Of a stretch of DNA of 64,000 bases, positions 20,183 to 29,568 are shown one piece after another. Numbering within the stretch: the stretch's first letter is position 1; each line of letters begins with the position of its first letter. The stretch lies in NCBI GenBank assembly GCA_020637165.1, contig JACJWN010000004.1:372001-436000 (forward strand), written 5' to 3'. Under the pieces are notes generated by a model. The model made no database searches and was not told the DNA's origin. It saw nothing but the letters and a program-made list of their open reading frames with translations. Made by a program: the position numbers and the translations under genes. The stretch comes from Mycolicibacterium sp. (GTDB taxonomy: Bacteria; Actinomycetota; Actinomycetes; Mycobacteriales; Mycobacteriaceae).

Positions 20183-23100
20183 ATGACACCGACGGCTATG
20201 AGCCAGACGCCCACGGACATCCCGGCTGACCGGGAGGTCACGATCACCCGGTGGGTGGCCATCGTGGCGGGCCTGCTGGGCTTCGTGATGGCGGTGCTGA
20301 CCCCACTGCTGCCGGTCGTGCAGACCACCGCCACGTTGAACTGGCCGCAGGGGGGACGGCTCGACAACGTCACCTCCCCGCTGATCTCGCTGAGCCCGGT
20401 GTCGATGACCGCGACCGTGCCCTGCGAGGTCATCCGCGCCATGCCGCCCAAGGGCGGCATGGTCCTCGGGCTGGCACCGCAGAAAGCCAAGGACGCCGCG
20501 CTCAATTCGCTTTTCGTTACGGTCAGTACGCAGCGGGTCGATATCACCGACCGCAACGTGGTGATCGCCAGCGTGCCGCGGTCGCAGGTGACCGCACCGG
20601 ACTGCCAGCGCATCGAGGTAACCTCCACCGACGAGGGCACCTTCGCCGAGTTCATCGGAGTTCCACCCGACCCGGAGGCACTGAAAGACCAGGACGAGGA
20701 CTCTCCCCAGGCCGGATACGACTACCTGCGCGGTGGCTTCGCCGATCCCAATCTCCGGCCGAACATCGTCGGGGTCTTCACCGACCTGACCGGCCCGGCC
20801 CCGCCCGGACTGAGCGTCTCCGCCGTCATCGACACCCGCTTCACCACCAAGCCGACAGCCCTGAAACTGACCGCCATGCTGCTGGCGATCGCCGCCACGG
20901 TGGTGGCCCTGGCGGCTTTGTGGCGCCTCGACCGGCTCGACGGGCGCCGCATGCACCGGCTCATCCCGCGACGCTGGCGCACCTTCACACCAGTGGACCT
21001 CACCGTGGTCAGCGCCTTCCTGGTGTGGCATGTGATGGGCGCCAACTCCTCCGACGACGGCTACATCCTGGGCATGGCCCGGGTCGCCGACCACGCCGGA
21101 TACATGTCGAACTACTTCCGGTGGTTCGGCAGCCCCGAGGATCCCTTCGGCTGGTACTACAACCTGCTCGCACTGATGACCCACGTCAGCGACGCGAGCA
21201 TCTGGATTCGCCTTCCGGACCTCGCCTGTGCGCTGATCTGCTGGCTGCTGCTGTCCCGCGAGGTGCTGCCCCGGCTCGGCCCAGCGGTGTCGGGCAGCAG
21301 GGCCGCGTTGTGGGCGGCGGGCCTGGTACTGCTCGCCGCCTGGATGCCGTTCAACAACGGCCTCCGCCCGGAGGGACAGATCGCCACCGGAGCGCTGGTC
21401 ACCTACGTGCTCATCGAGCGGGCGATCACCTCGGGCCGGCTGACACCGGCCGCGCTGGCCATCATCACCGCGGCGTTCACGCTCGGCATTCAGCCGACCG
21501 GGCTGATCGCCGTCGCCGCACTGCTGGCCGGCGGCCGGCCCATCCTGCGAATCCTGATGCGCCGCCGCGCGATTGTCGGCACCTGGCCGCTGGTGGCCCC
21601 GCTGCTGGCGGCCGGCACGGTGATCTTGACAGTGGTGTTCGCCGATCAAACCCTGGCGACGGTGTTGGAGGCGACCCGCATCCGCACCGACATCGGCCCG
21701 AGCCAGGAGTGGTACACCGAGAATCTGCGCTACTACTACCTGATCCTGCCGACGGTCGACGGTTCACTGTCGAGACGGTTCGGCTTCCTCATCACCGCGT
21801 TCTCGCTGTTCGTCTCGATGTTCATCATGTTGCGGCGCAAGCGAGTTCCCGGTGTGGCGCGCGGCCCGGCCTGGCGGCTGATGGGGGTCATCTTCGCGAC
21901 GATGTTCGTGCTGATGTTCACTCCCACCAAGTGGGTGCACCACTTCGGCCTGTTCGCCGCGGTGGGCGCGGCCATGGCGGCCCTGGCGACCGTGCTGGTC
22001 TCGCCGGCCGTGCTGCGCTGGTCACGCAACCGGATGACCGTCGTCACCGTGGTGCTGTTCCTGCTGGCTCTGACGTTCGCCACCACCAACGGCTGGTGGT
22101 ACGTGTCCAGCTACGGGGTTCCGTTCAACAACACGATGCCCGCGATCGCCGGCATCAGCGTCAGCACAATGTTTTTGGGCCTGTTCGTCCTGTCCGCCAT
22201 CTACACCGTCTGGCTGCATTTCACCGCGCGCAACCGCGGCGAGGGCGTGATCGCACGAGCTCTGACGGCGGCACCGATCCCGGTCGCGGCCGGGTTCATG
22301 GTGCTGGTGTTCGTGGCCTCGATGGCGGTGGGCGTGGTGCGCCAGTACCCGACCTACTCCAACGGATGGGCGAACCTGCGGGCATTGGCCGGCGGCTGCG
22401 GCCTTGCCGACGACGTGCTCGTCGAACCCGACCCGAACAACGGCTTCCTCACCCCGCAACCCGGCGATTACGGGCCGTTGGGCCCTCTCGGCGGCAGCAA
22501 GCCGGTCGGGTTCAGCGCCGACGGCCTGCCGGAGAAGATCGTGGCCGAGGCGATCCGGGTCAACAACCCGATGCCGGGTGTCGACCACGACTGGGAGGGG
22601 CCGTTCACCCTTTCCAGGCCCGGCGTCAACGGATCGACCGTGCCGCTGCCCTACCAACTCGATCCCGCCCGGGTGCCGGTGGCCGGCAGCTACGCCGACT
22701 CAGCGCAGCAGGAAAGCCTGTTGACCTCGGCCTGGTACGAGCTGCCGCCGGATGACGGCACGCACCCGCTGGTGGTCGTGACCGCAGCCGGGACCATCTC
22801 CGGCAACAGTGTTCTCAACGACCACACCGACGGTCAGACCGTCGAGCTTGAATACGGCAGGCCTGGACCCGACGGCACCGTGGCTGCGGCCGGCCGGGTG
22901 GAGCCCTACGACCTCGGACCCGCTCCGTCGTGGCGCAACCTGCGTTATCCGCGCGCCCAGATTCCGGCGGACGCGACGGCGGTGCGGATCATCGCCGAGG
23001 ATCGCTCGTTGTCGATCGGGGACTGGGTGGCCGTCACACCGCCGCGGGTGCCGGACCTGCGTACCGTCCAGGAGTACGTGGGGTCCACTCAGCCGGTCCT

Positions 23101-23443
23101 GATGGACTGGGCGGTAGGACTCGCCTTCCCGTGCCAGCAGCCCATGCTGCACTCCAACGGCGTGACCCAGGTCCCGAAGTTCCGGATCACACCCGACTAC
23201 ACCGCCAAGAAGCAGGACACCGACACCTGGGAGGACGGCCGCAACGGCGGCCTGCTGGGGATCAGCGATCTGCTGCTGCGAGCCCACGTGATGGCCACCT
23301 ACCTGTCGCACGATTGGGGCCGGGACTGGGGGTCGCTGCGCAAGTTCGACACCATCGTCGATGCCCAGCCAGCTGAGTTGGAACTGGGCACCGCGACCCG
23401 CGGTGGGCTGTGGAAGCCGGGTCAGATCCGGATCAAAGCCTGA
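20183..23443 (+). CDS. embB: Arabinosyltransferase B (arabinogalactan; ethambutol target)
   Basis: 1086-residue Emb protein, partner of EmbA and the main ethambutol target. The GT-C motif and resistance-determining region read SSDDGYILGMARVADHAG with Asp291-292 and Met298; Met298 corresponds to M. tuberculosis Met306, and the Ile-Leu two and three residues earlier are the sensitive-type residues, not the variants seen in naturally resistant species. The membrane block and C-terminal carbohydrate-binding domain are complete. The ATG at 20183 is 13 bp after embA. It is the last gene of the plus-strand arabinan cluster; a vapC remnant and a convergent PTS gene follow. Confidence 0.97.
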   Translation: MTPTAMSQTPTDIPADREVTITRWVAIVAGLLGFVMAVLTPLLPVVQTTATLNWPQGGRLDNVTSPLISLSPVSMTATVPCEVIRAMPPKGGMVLGLAPQKAKDAALNSLFVTVSTQRVDITDRNVVIASVPRSQVTAPDCQRIEVTSTDEGTFAEFIGVPPDPEALKDQDEDSPQAGYDYLRGGFADPNLRPNIVGVFTDLTGPAPPGLSVSAVIDTRFTTKPTALKLTAMLLAIAATVVALAALWRLDRLDGRRMHRLIPRRWRTFTPVDLTVVSAFLVWHVMGANSSDDGYILGMARVADHAGYMSNYFRWFGSPEDPFGWYYNLLALMTHVSDASIWIRLPDLACALICWLLLSREVLPRLGPAVSGSRAALWAAGLVLLAAWMPFNNGLRPEGQIATGALVTYVLIERAITSGRLTPAALAIITAAFTLGIQPTGLIAVAALLAGGRPILRILMRRRAIVGTWPLVAPLLAAGTVILTVVFADQTLATVLEATRIRTDIGPSQEWYTENLRYYYLILPTVDGSLSRRFGFLITAFSLFVSMFIMLRRKRVPGVARGPAWRLMGVIFATMFVLMFTPTKWVHHFGLFAAVGAAMAALATVLVSPAVLRWSRNRMTVVTVVLFLLALTFATTNGWWYVSSYGVPFNNTMPAIAGISVSTMFLGLFVLSAIYTVWLHFTARNRGEGVIARALTAAPIPVAAGFMVLVFVASMAVGVVRQYPTYSNGWANLRALAGGCGLADDVLVEPDPNNGFLTPQPGDYGPLGPLGGSKPVGFSADGLPEKIVAEAIRVNNPMPGVDHDWEGPFTLSRPGVNGSTVPLPYQLDPARVPVAGSYADSAQQESLLTSAWYELPPDDGTHPLVVVTAAGTISGNSVLNDHTDGQTVELEYGRPGPDGTVAAAGRVEPYDLGPAPSWRNLRYPRAQIPADATAVRIIAEDRSLSIGDWVAVTPPRVPDLRTVQEYVGSTQPVLMDWAVGLAFPCQQPMLHSNGVTQVPKFRITPDYTAKKQDTDTWEDGRNGGLLGISDLLLRAHVMATYLSHDWGRDWGSLRKFDTIVDAQPAELELGTATRGGLWKPGQIRIKA

Positions 23444-23461
23444 TCCCCGTTGGCGGAGCCC

Positions 23462-23814
23462 TCAAGCGGTCCTGACCAGGAGCTCATCGGCGACGCCCAG
23501 CGCGCGGTAGGTCCGCTCGGCGCGCTTGTCGCAGGTGATCAGGGGCAACCGGTGCTCGCGCGCGGCCACTCCGCCCGGGCCGTCGTAGAACGCGCCACCG
23601 GCTGGCCCTGCGTCGGCGAATTCCTGCAACAGCTTCCCCATGCGCGTTGCCGAAAGGAATCGGGATTCGGGAAAGTTCGCCCTTTTGAGGCTTAACGCCG
23701 TAGCTGGGTTGAGGCACTGCGGCGGAGGCACTGCGGCGGAGGCAGTCGGGTGAGAAGGGACAGCAGTTCCACTGTGGCATGACCGGACATCCCCCGGCGG
23801 CAGTGCAGCAGCCG
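23462..23814 (-). pseudogene. VapC-type PIN-domain toxin remnant, frameshifted and N-terminally truncated
   Basis: Read on the minus strand, one frame gives the middle of a mycobacterial VapC (MSGHATVELLSLLTRLPPPQ) and a second frame gives the C-terminal part (LLQEFADAGPAGGAFYD, then AAREHRLPLITCDKRAERTY). The frames switch exactly at a 14-bp tandem duplication; deleting one copy joins them into continuous VapC-like sequence (TRLPPPQCLNPATALSLKR). The N-terminal part with the first catalytic Asp is absent, cut off by the end of the PTS gene, and no VapB antitoxin gene is present. It therefore cannot make an active toxin. It fills the whole 399-bp gap between embB and the PTS gene. Confidence 0.8.
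23711..23738 (-). repeat. 14-bp tandem duplication disrupting the vapC remnant
   Basis: Two perfect adjacent copies of gaggcactgcggcg (23711-23724, 23725-23738) followed by a partial third start (gaggca). The unit is not a multiple of three and sits exactly where the vapC reading frame breaks, so it is probably the frameshifting event. Confidence 0.9.
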
Positions 23815-23842
23815 GTTGCATCCCACCTCGTCAGGCGGTCGG

Positions 23843-25885
23843 TCAGAGTCCGCTTTCGATCGGCTCGGGGACTGGGGCAACGGTGAGAATGGTTGCCCCG
23901 ACCGCGATTTGACCGGACTCCACCGGATCGATCGGCCCGAACTTCTTGGCGTTGAGGATGATGACCGGAGTCACCAGGGAATAGCCGGCGTCCTGAATGA
24001 CCTTGGGGTCGAAGCTCACCAGCGGAGACCCCGCCGTGACCCGATCACCCTTGGCCACCTTGACATCGAACCCGTCTCCCTTCAATTTCACGGTGTCGAT
24101 GCCGATGTGGATCAGTACCTCGACGCCGCTGTCCAGCAGCAACCCGAACGCGTGGCCGGTTGGCTGCGCGGCGACGACCACCCCAGAACCGGGTGCGTAC
24201 GCCGTGTTCCCGGAGGGCTCAATCGCGACACCCGGACCCATGATGCCCTTGCCGAACACCGGATCGGGCACCTCGCTCAGCGCCATCAGCGTGCCGTCGA
24301 GCGGGGACTTGATCTCGGTGGCCACCCCGGCCTCGCCCGCGGCCTTGGTCGCGGCCGCGGCGACCAGCGTGTCGGCGCTGGCCTCCGACATGGGCCCCTC
24401 CAGATCAGCGACCGGCACCCCGGCCGCGACCGCCGCCGCAGCCTGCTCGGGCGTGCGGTAGCCCGAGAGGATCACCAGCACCATCGAGGTCACGAACGCC
24501 GCCAGGACGGCCACCGCGTAAAGACCCATGCTGCTGAACGCCGGGATGGTCAGCAACGAGGTGAACACGAAGGCACTGGTCTTGACCCCGCCACCGATGC
24601 CGATGATCAATCCGCCCACCAGACAACCCACCAGCATTCGCGGGTAGATCCGTTTGAACCGCAGGTGGATTCCGTACAGCGACGGCTCCGAGATGCCGCC
24701 GAGCAATCCGGCGGCCAGACCGCCGATCGCGGTCTGGCGCATCTGCTTGTCCCGCTCCCGCCAGGCCAGGAACAGCACGCCCGCGGTGGCGCCGAAGCAG
24801 GCGAAGTTCCACGCGCCCATCGGGCCCTGGATGTAGTCGTAGCCCAGGGTCTGAATGTTGAGCAGCATGATCGCGTTGATCGGCCAGTGCAGACCCAGCG
24901 GAACCATGAACGGATACGCCAACGGGATCAGGATCGCGAAGATGAACGGCGAGAAGTCGTTGATCGACTTCAGCAGGTTGGCCAGTCCGGCACCGGTGTA
25001 CACGCCGATCGGCCCGATCACGAATGCGGTCAGCGGGAGCATGACCAGCATGGACAGGAAGGGCACGAAGATCAGCTGGACGTTCTCCGGGATGAGCCGC
25101 TTCAAGTACTTGTAGAGCGGTCCGAGGACCGCGGCCATGAGAAGCGGCGGGAACACCTGGGAGCTGTAGTTGAAGATCGTCAGCGGCAGCCCGAAGACCT
25201 GTACGACGTCCACCTGGGAGCCGAAGATGTTCTTGGACTCGGTGAAATCCTTCAGTGCGGCGAACCCTGGCAGCATGACGACGGCCATGATGGCGAACCC
25301 GACCCACGGGTCGGCGCCGAGCTTCTTCGAGGCGTTGTAGGCGACCATCAGCGGCAGGAAGACGAAAACGCTCTGCCAGCACAGGTTGACGAACTGCCAG
25401 GTCGGCGACAACGCGCTGGCCTCACGGGGGTCGGCCCAGTTGGGGATCACGCCGAGGGTGCTCATCAGGGCCATGAAGGTGATGAACAGCGAAGCGCCCA
25501 GCAGCGCACCGAGGATCGGGCGGAACGAGTCCGACAGGAATTCGAAGAACGAGTCCAGCCAGGCGACCTTGCCCCGGGGGCCCTTGGCCCTGGCCGCGGC
25601 CTTCACCGAGGCGGCGTCCTCGCCGGCGCCGCCACCGGCCATCCCGGGCAGCGCCTTGATCTGGTTGTAGACCGTTTGCACCCCGCCTCCGATGACCACC
25701 TGATAGCGATTCCCGGCCTGCGGGACAGCGCCCATCACCCCCGACACCGACTCGAGATCGGACTGCTTGACCCCCGAAGCGTCGCGGAGTTGGAACCGCA
25801 ACCGGGTGGCACAGTGCGACAAGCTCTCGATGTTGGCCGCTCCGCCGAGTTTGCTGACGATATCGGCAGCCGTGTTCGCAGACAT
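23843..25885 (-). CDS. PTS permease EIIBCA, beta-glucoside type
   Basis: 680-residue fused phosphotransferase permease. Domains in order: EIIB (1-80) with the phospho-cysteine Cys25 in SLSHCATRLRFQL; EIIC membrane block (about 115-470); EIIA (about 540-680) with the active histidine His593 in VLIHIGIDTVKL. The EIIB and EIIC sequences fit the beta-glucoside/sucrose family more than the glucose family, and the single-chain B-C-A order is typical of Bgl permeases. It would import and phosphorylate a beta-glucoside or related sugar using phosphate from HPr. No EI, HPr or hydrolase gene is in the window. An RBS (ggaggg) lies 11 bp before the ATG. PTS permeases are scarce in slow-growing pathogens, so this suggests an environmental lifestyle. 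Confidence 0.92.
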   Translation of the reverse strand: MSANTAADIVSKLGGAANIESLSHCATRLRFQLRDASGVKQSDLESVSGVMGAVPQAGNRYQVVIGGGVQTVYNQIKALPGMAGGGAGEDAASVKAAARAKGPRGKVAWLDSFFEFLSDSFRPILGALLGASLFITFMALMSTLGVIPNWADPREASALSPTWQFVNLCWQSVFVFLPLMVAYNASKKLGADPWVGFAIMAVVMLPGFAALKDFTESKNIFGSQVDVVQVFGLPLTIFNYSSQVFPPLLMAAVLGPLYKYLKRLIPENVQLIFVPFLSMLVMLPLTAFVIGPIGVYTGAGLANLLKSINDFSPFIFAILIPLAYPFMVPLGLHWPINAIMLLNIQTLGYDYIQGPMGAWNFACFGATAGVLFLAWRERDKQMRQTAIGGLAAGLLGGISEPSLYGIHLRFKRIYPRMLVGCLVGGLIIGIGGGVKTSAFVFTSLLTIPAFSSMGLYAVAVLAAFVTSMVLVILSGYRTPEQAAAAVAAGVPVADLEGPMSEASADTLVAAAATKAAGEAGVATEIKSPLDGTLMALSEVPDPVFGKGIMGPGVAIEPSGNTAYAPGSGVVVAAQPTGHAFGLLLDSGVEVLIHIGIDTVKLKGDGFDVKVAKGDRVTAGSPLVSFDPKVIQDAGYSLVTPVIILNAKKFGPIDPVESGQIAVGATILTVAPVPEPIESGL

Positions 25886-25954
25886 TTAGGTCACAACCCT
25901 CCATCGCCTTCGGCTCGCCCGCGCTGGGTGAGCAGATGGTATCGACGTTGCGGT

Positions 25955-25974
25955 CGGAACGGATCCGGATTCCG
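25955..25974. promoter_or_regulatory. Imperfect palindrome upstream of the PTS gene
   Basis: The 104-bp gap between the kinase and the PTS gene contains cggaacggatccggattccg, with matching outer arms (CGGAA / TTCCG) about 70 bp before the PTS start. It could be an operator or an RNA hairpin; no LicT-type antiterminator gene is nearby. Weak evidence only. Confidence 0.25.
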
Positions 25975-25989
25975 CAGCAAGGAGGCGAT

Positions 25990-27192
<1,203 letters not shown>

Positions 27193-27199
27193 CGGTGGC

Positions 27200-27961
27200 C
27201 TATCCCGCCGGCGGGACGTCGGCCTTCAGCCGCTCCAGAGCGCCCACGCTGAGCCGGGCCAACTCGTCGGCTTCAGCACGATCGAGGGCGGCGTCGAAGA
27301 TGTCGGTCATCCGGCGATTCGTCGCCTCCTCCACCTCGGCGTAGCGCTCCCGCTTCTGCGCTCCGTCGGCGAACGGCTCGGGCCAGCCGAACATTCGGGT
27401 GTAGGCCTCGCCGCCGTGCATCATGTGGGCTTCCACCGGGGTGATCCCGGAGTTGACGAGCAGGTTGAAGTGCACGTCACCGCGCAGTTCCCGGAGCACG
27501 AACATCACCTGCAGCGCCCGTGCCGCGTCGTCATCGGCCAGCGGCATGTTCCGCCACCCGGCATACATCGGCAGGCCGGCGATGGGCGTCTCGGCGATGA
27601 TCTTCTCGCCCAGTTGCGCGATGCGGGCCACACCTTCGGCGCCGCCGAGGTACTTGCGACCGAAGTCGCCGACCTGATCCCAGTAGACCTTCGCCGCACC
27701 GGCCGCGCCGCGCACCGCGACGCCCTCGTCCCACATGGCGCAGACCAAGCTCGGCTCGAAGATCGCGAAGACCGCGGCGACCGTGGTCCCGGTCGCATCG
27801 CCCAGCACCCCGCCGCGACCTGCCACGTATCCCGCGAGCGGGTTCTGATAGCCCGCGGAGATGCTCCCGGTGAAGGTCTCCGGGTGCAGCATGAAGATGC
27901 TGATGGCCTCGCCCATGGCGGCCCCGGTCTCGGCTACTGCGTTGCTCGTGGCGTGGCTCAA
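27200..27961 (-). CDS. Helical protein of unknown function, resembling the SCO6745 family
   Basis: 253 residues, mostly helical, with a segment GYQNPLAGYVAGRGGVLG followed by FAIFEPSLVCAMWDEG that resembles the actinobacterial SCO6745-like proteins, for which no reaction is established. The TTG at 27961 is preferred because a strong Shine-Dalgarno (gaggagagg) lies just upstream; an in-frame GTG at 27976 overlaps that sequence. No membrane segment or catalytic motif is obvious. It lies 7 bp upstream of the Ser/Thr kinase gene and 56 bp downstream of accD4 in the same orientation, so it may be a kinase partner or substrate; that is inference from position only. Confidence 0.6.
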   Translation of the reverse strand: MSHATSNAVAETGAAMGEAISIFMLHPETFTGSISAGYQNPLAGYVAGRGGVLGDATGTTVAAVFAIFEPSLVCAMWDEGVAVRGAAGAAKVYWDQVGDFGRKYLGGAEGVARIAQLGEKIIAETPIAGLPMYAGWRNMPLADDDAARALQVMFVLRELRGDVHFNLLVNSGITPVEAHMMHGGEAYTRMFGWPEPFADGAQKRERYAEVEEATNRRMTDIFDAALDRAEADELARLSVGALERLKADVPPAG

Positions 27962-28017
27962 GGGACCTCTCCTCACCGGCTGGATCGCGCAACCGTTTCG
28001 ACGGGAATCGGAATCGG

Positions 28018-29568
28018 TTAGATCGGTATCAGGCCGTGTTTGCGCTGGACGCGCTGAATCTGCTTGCCGCGCAGCAACCGCATCGACCGGCGCAGCAGCA
28101 AGCGGGTCTGGTGCGGCTCGATGACGGCGTCGATGAAGCCGCGCTCGGCGGCGATGTAGGGGATCGCCATGTTGAGGTTGTACCCCTCGATGAAGTCGGC
28201 GCGGATCTTCTGCACCTCGGGAGCGGTGGGGTCGGGAAAACGCTTGACCAGCAACTGCGCTGCGCCCTCTGCGCCGATGACGGCGATCCGAGCGGTGGGC
28301 CAGGCGAAGTTCAGGTCCGCGGTGAGCTGCTTGGAGCCCATCACCGCGTACGCCCCGCCATAGGACTTGCGAATGGTGAGGGTGACCTTCGGCACGTCGG
28401 CCTCCACGACCGCGTAGAGGAAGCGCCCACCCCGTTTGATGATGCCGTTCTTCTCCTGCTCCACACCAGGAAGAAATCCGGGAGTGTCCACGACGAATAC
28501 CAACGGCACGTTGAAGGAGTCGCAGAACCGTACGAACCGGGCCGCCTTGTCGGAGGCCTCGTTGTCGATCGCTCCGGACATGTACATCGGCTGGTTGGCG
28601 ACCACCCCGACCGGACGGCCGTCGACGCGGGCGAAGCCGGTGATGATGGCCTGACCCGCCTGTGCCGCGACGTCGAGGAAGTCGCCGTCGTCGAAGATCC
28701 GGATCAGGATCTCGTGCATGTCATAGGCGGTGTTGTCGGCGTCGGGCACGAGGCTGTCGAGCTCAAGGTCGTGCGGGGTGATCTCCGGCTCCAGACCCGG
28801 GTTGATCACCGGAGCGTCGTCAAAGGTGTTGGGCGGCAGGAACTCCAGGAAGTCCCGCACGTACTGGAAAGCCGCCTTCTCCGACTCCACCACCTGGTGG
28901 ATGTTGCCGTAGCGGGCCTGGTAGTCGGCGCCGCCGAGTTCGTCGAGGCTGACGTCCTCACCGGTGACGTCCTTGATGACGTCTGGCCCGGTCACGAACA
29001 TGTAGCCCTGATCGCGTACGGCGACGACCAGATCGGTCTGGATGGGTGAGTACACCGCGCCGCCGGCGCACTTGCCGAGGATGATCGAGATCTGCGGAAT
29101 GACGCCGGAGAGCAGTTCGTGGCGGCGGCCGAGCTCGGCGTACCAAGCCAGCGAGGTGACGGCGTCCTGGATGCGCGCGCCGCCGGAGTCGTTGATACCG
29201 ATGATCGGGCAGCCGACCATGGCCACCCACTCCATCAGCTTGGCCACTTTGCGGCCGAACATCTCACCGACCGAGCCGCCGAAGACCGTCTGATCGTGGG
29301 AGAACACCCCGACCGGCCGACCGTTGATGGTGCCGTGGCCGGTGACCACACCGTCGCCGAACAGCGCGTTGGGATCCCCGGGGGTGCGGGCCATCGCGCC
29401 GATCTCCAAAAAGCTGCCGGGATCGAGTAGTTCGTGCACGCGGGCCCGGGCGCTGGGGATGCCGCGCTTGTCGCGCTTGGCCGCCGCGGCCTCGCCGCCA
29501 GGTTCCTTGGCCAGTTCGAGCTTCTCGCGCAGTTCGGCCAGCAGTTCGGCGGTGGTCCTGTTGGTCAC
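28018..29568 (-). CDS. accD4: Acyl-CoA carboxylase carboxyltransferase subunit AccD4
   Basis: 516-residue biotin-dependent carboxyltransferase beta subunit with two crotonase-like halves. Together with AccA3 and AccD5 it carboxylates the C24-C26 fatty acyl-CoA that Pks13 condenses with meromycolic acid. Conserved motifs include the first-half oxyanion region [14 protein letters not shown] and the second-half [15 protein letters not shown] and [13 protein letters not shown]. The GTG start overlaps the pks13 stop (GTGA), and the gene order fadD32-pks13-accD4 is the hallmark of Corynebacteriales. Length is close to the 522 residues of the M. tuberculosis protein. Confidence 0.97.
   Translation of the reverse strand: MTNRTTAELLAELREKLELAKEPGGEAAAAKRDKRGIPSARARVHELLDPGSFLEIGAMARTPGDPNALFGDGVVTGHGTINGRPVGVFSHDQTVFGGSVGEMFGRKVAKLMEWVAMVGCPIIGINDSGGARIQDAVTSLAWYAELGRRHELLSGVIPQISIILGKCAGGAVYSPIQTDLVVAVRDQGYMFVTGPDVIKDVTGEDVSLDELGGADYQARYGNIHQVVESEKAAFQYVRDFLEFLPPNTFDDAPVINPGLEPEITPHDLELDSLVPDADNTAYDMHEILIRIFDDGDFLDVAAQAGQAIITGFARVDGRPVGVVANQPMYMSGAIDNEASDKAARFVRFCDSFNVPLVFVVDTPGFLPGVEQEKNGIIKRGGRFLYAVVEADVPKVTLTIRKSYGGAYAVMGSKQLTADLNFAWPTARIAVIGAEGAAQLLVKRFPDPTAPEVQKIRADFIEGYNLNMAIPYIAAERGFIDAVIEPHQTRLLLRRSMRLLRGKQIQRVQRKHGLIPI

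Noticed and set aside
20251-22755. 834-codon open frame inside embB
   Set aside because: Alternative-frame shadow of a well-conserved gene; composition is typical of frame +2 in high-GC DNA.
23462-23814. Functional VapC toxin
   Set aside because: Frame broken by a 14-bp duplication, N-terminal catalytic region missing and no antitoxin gene.
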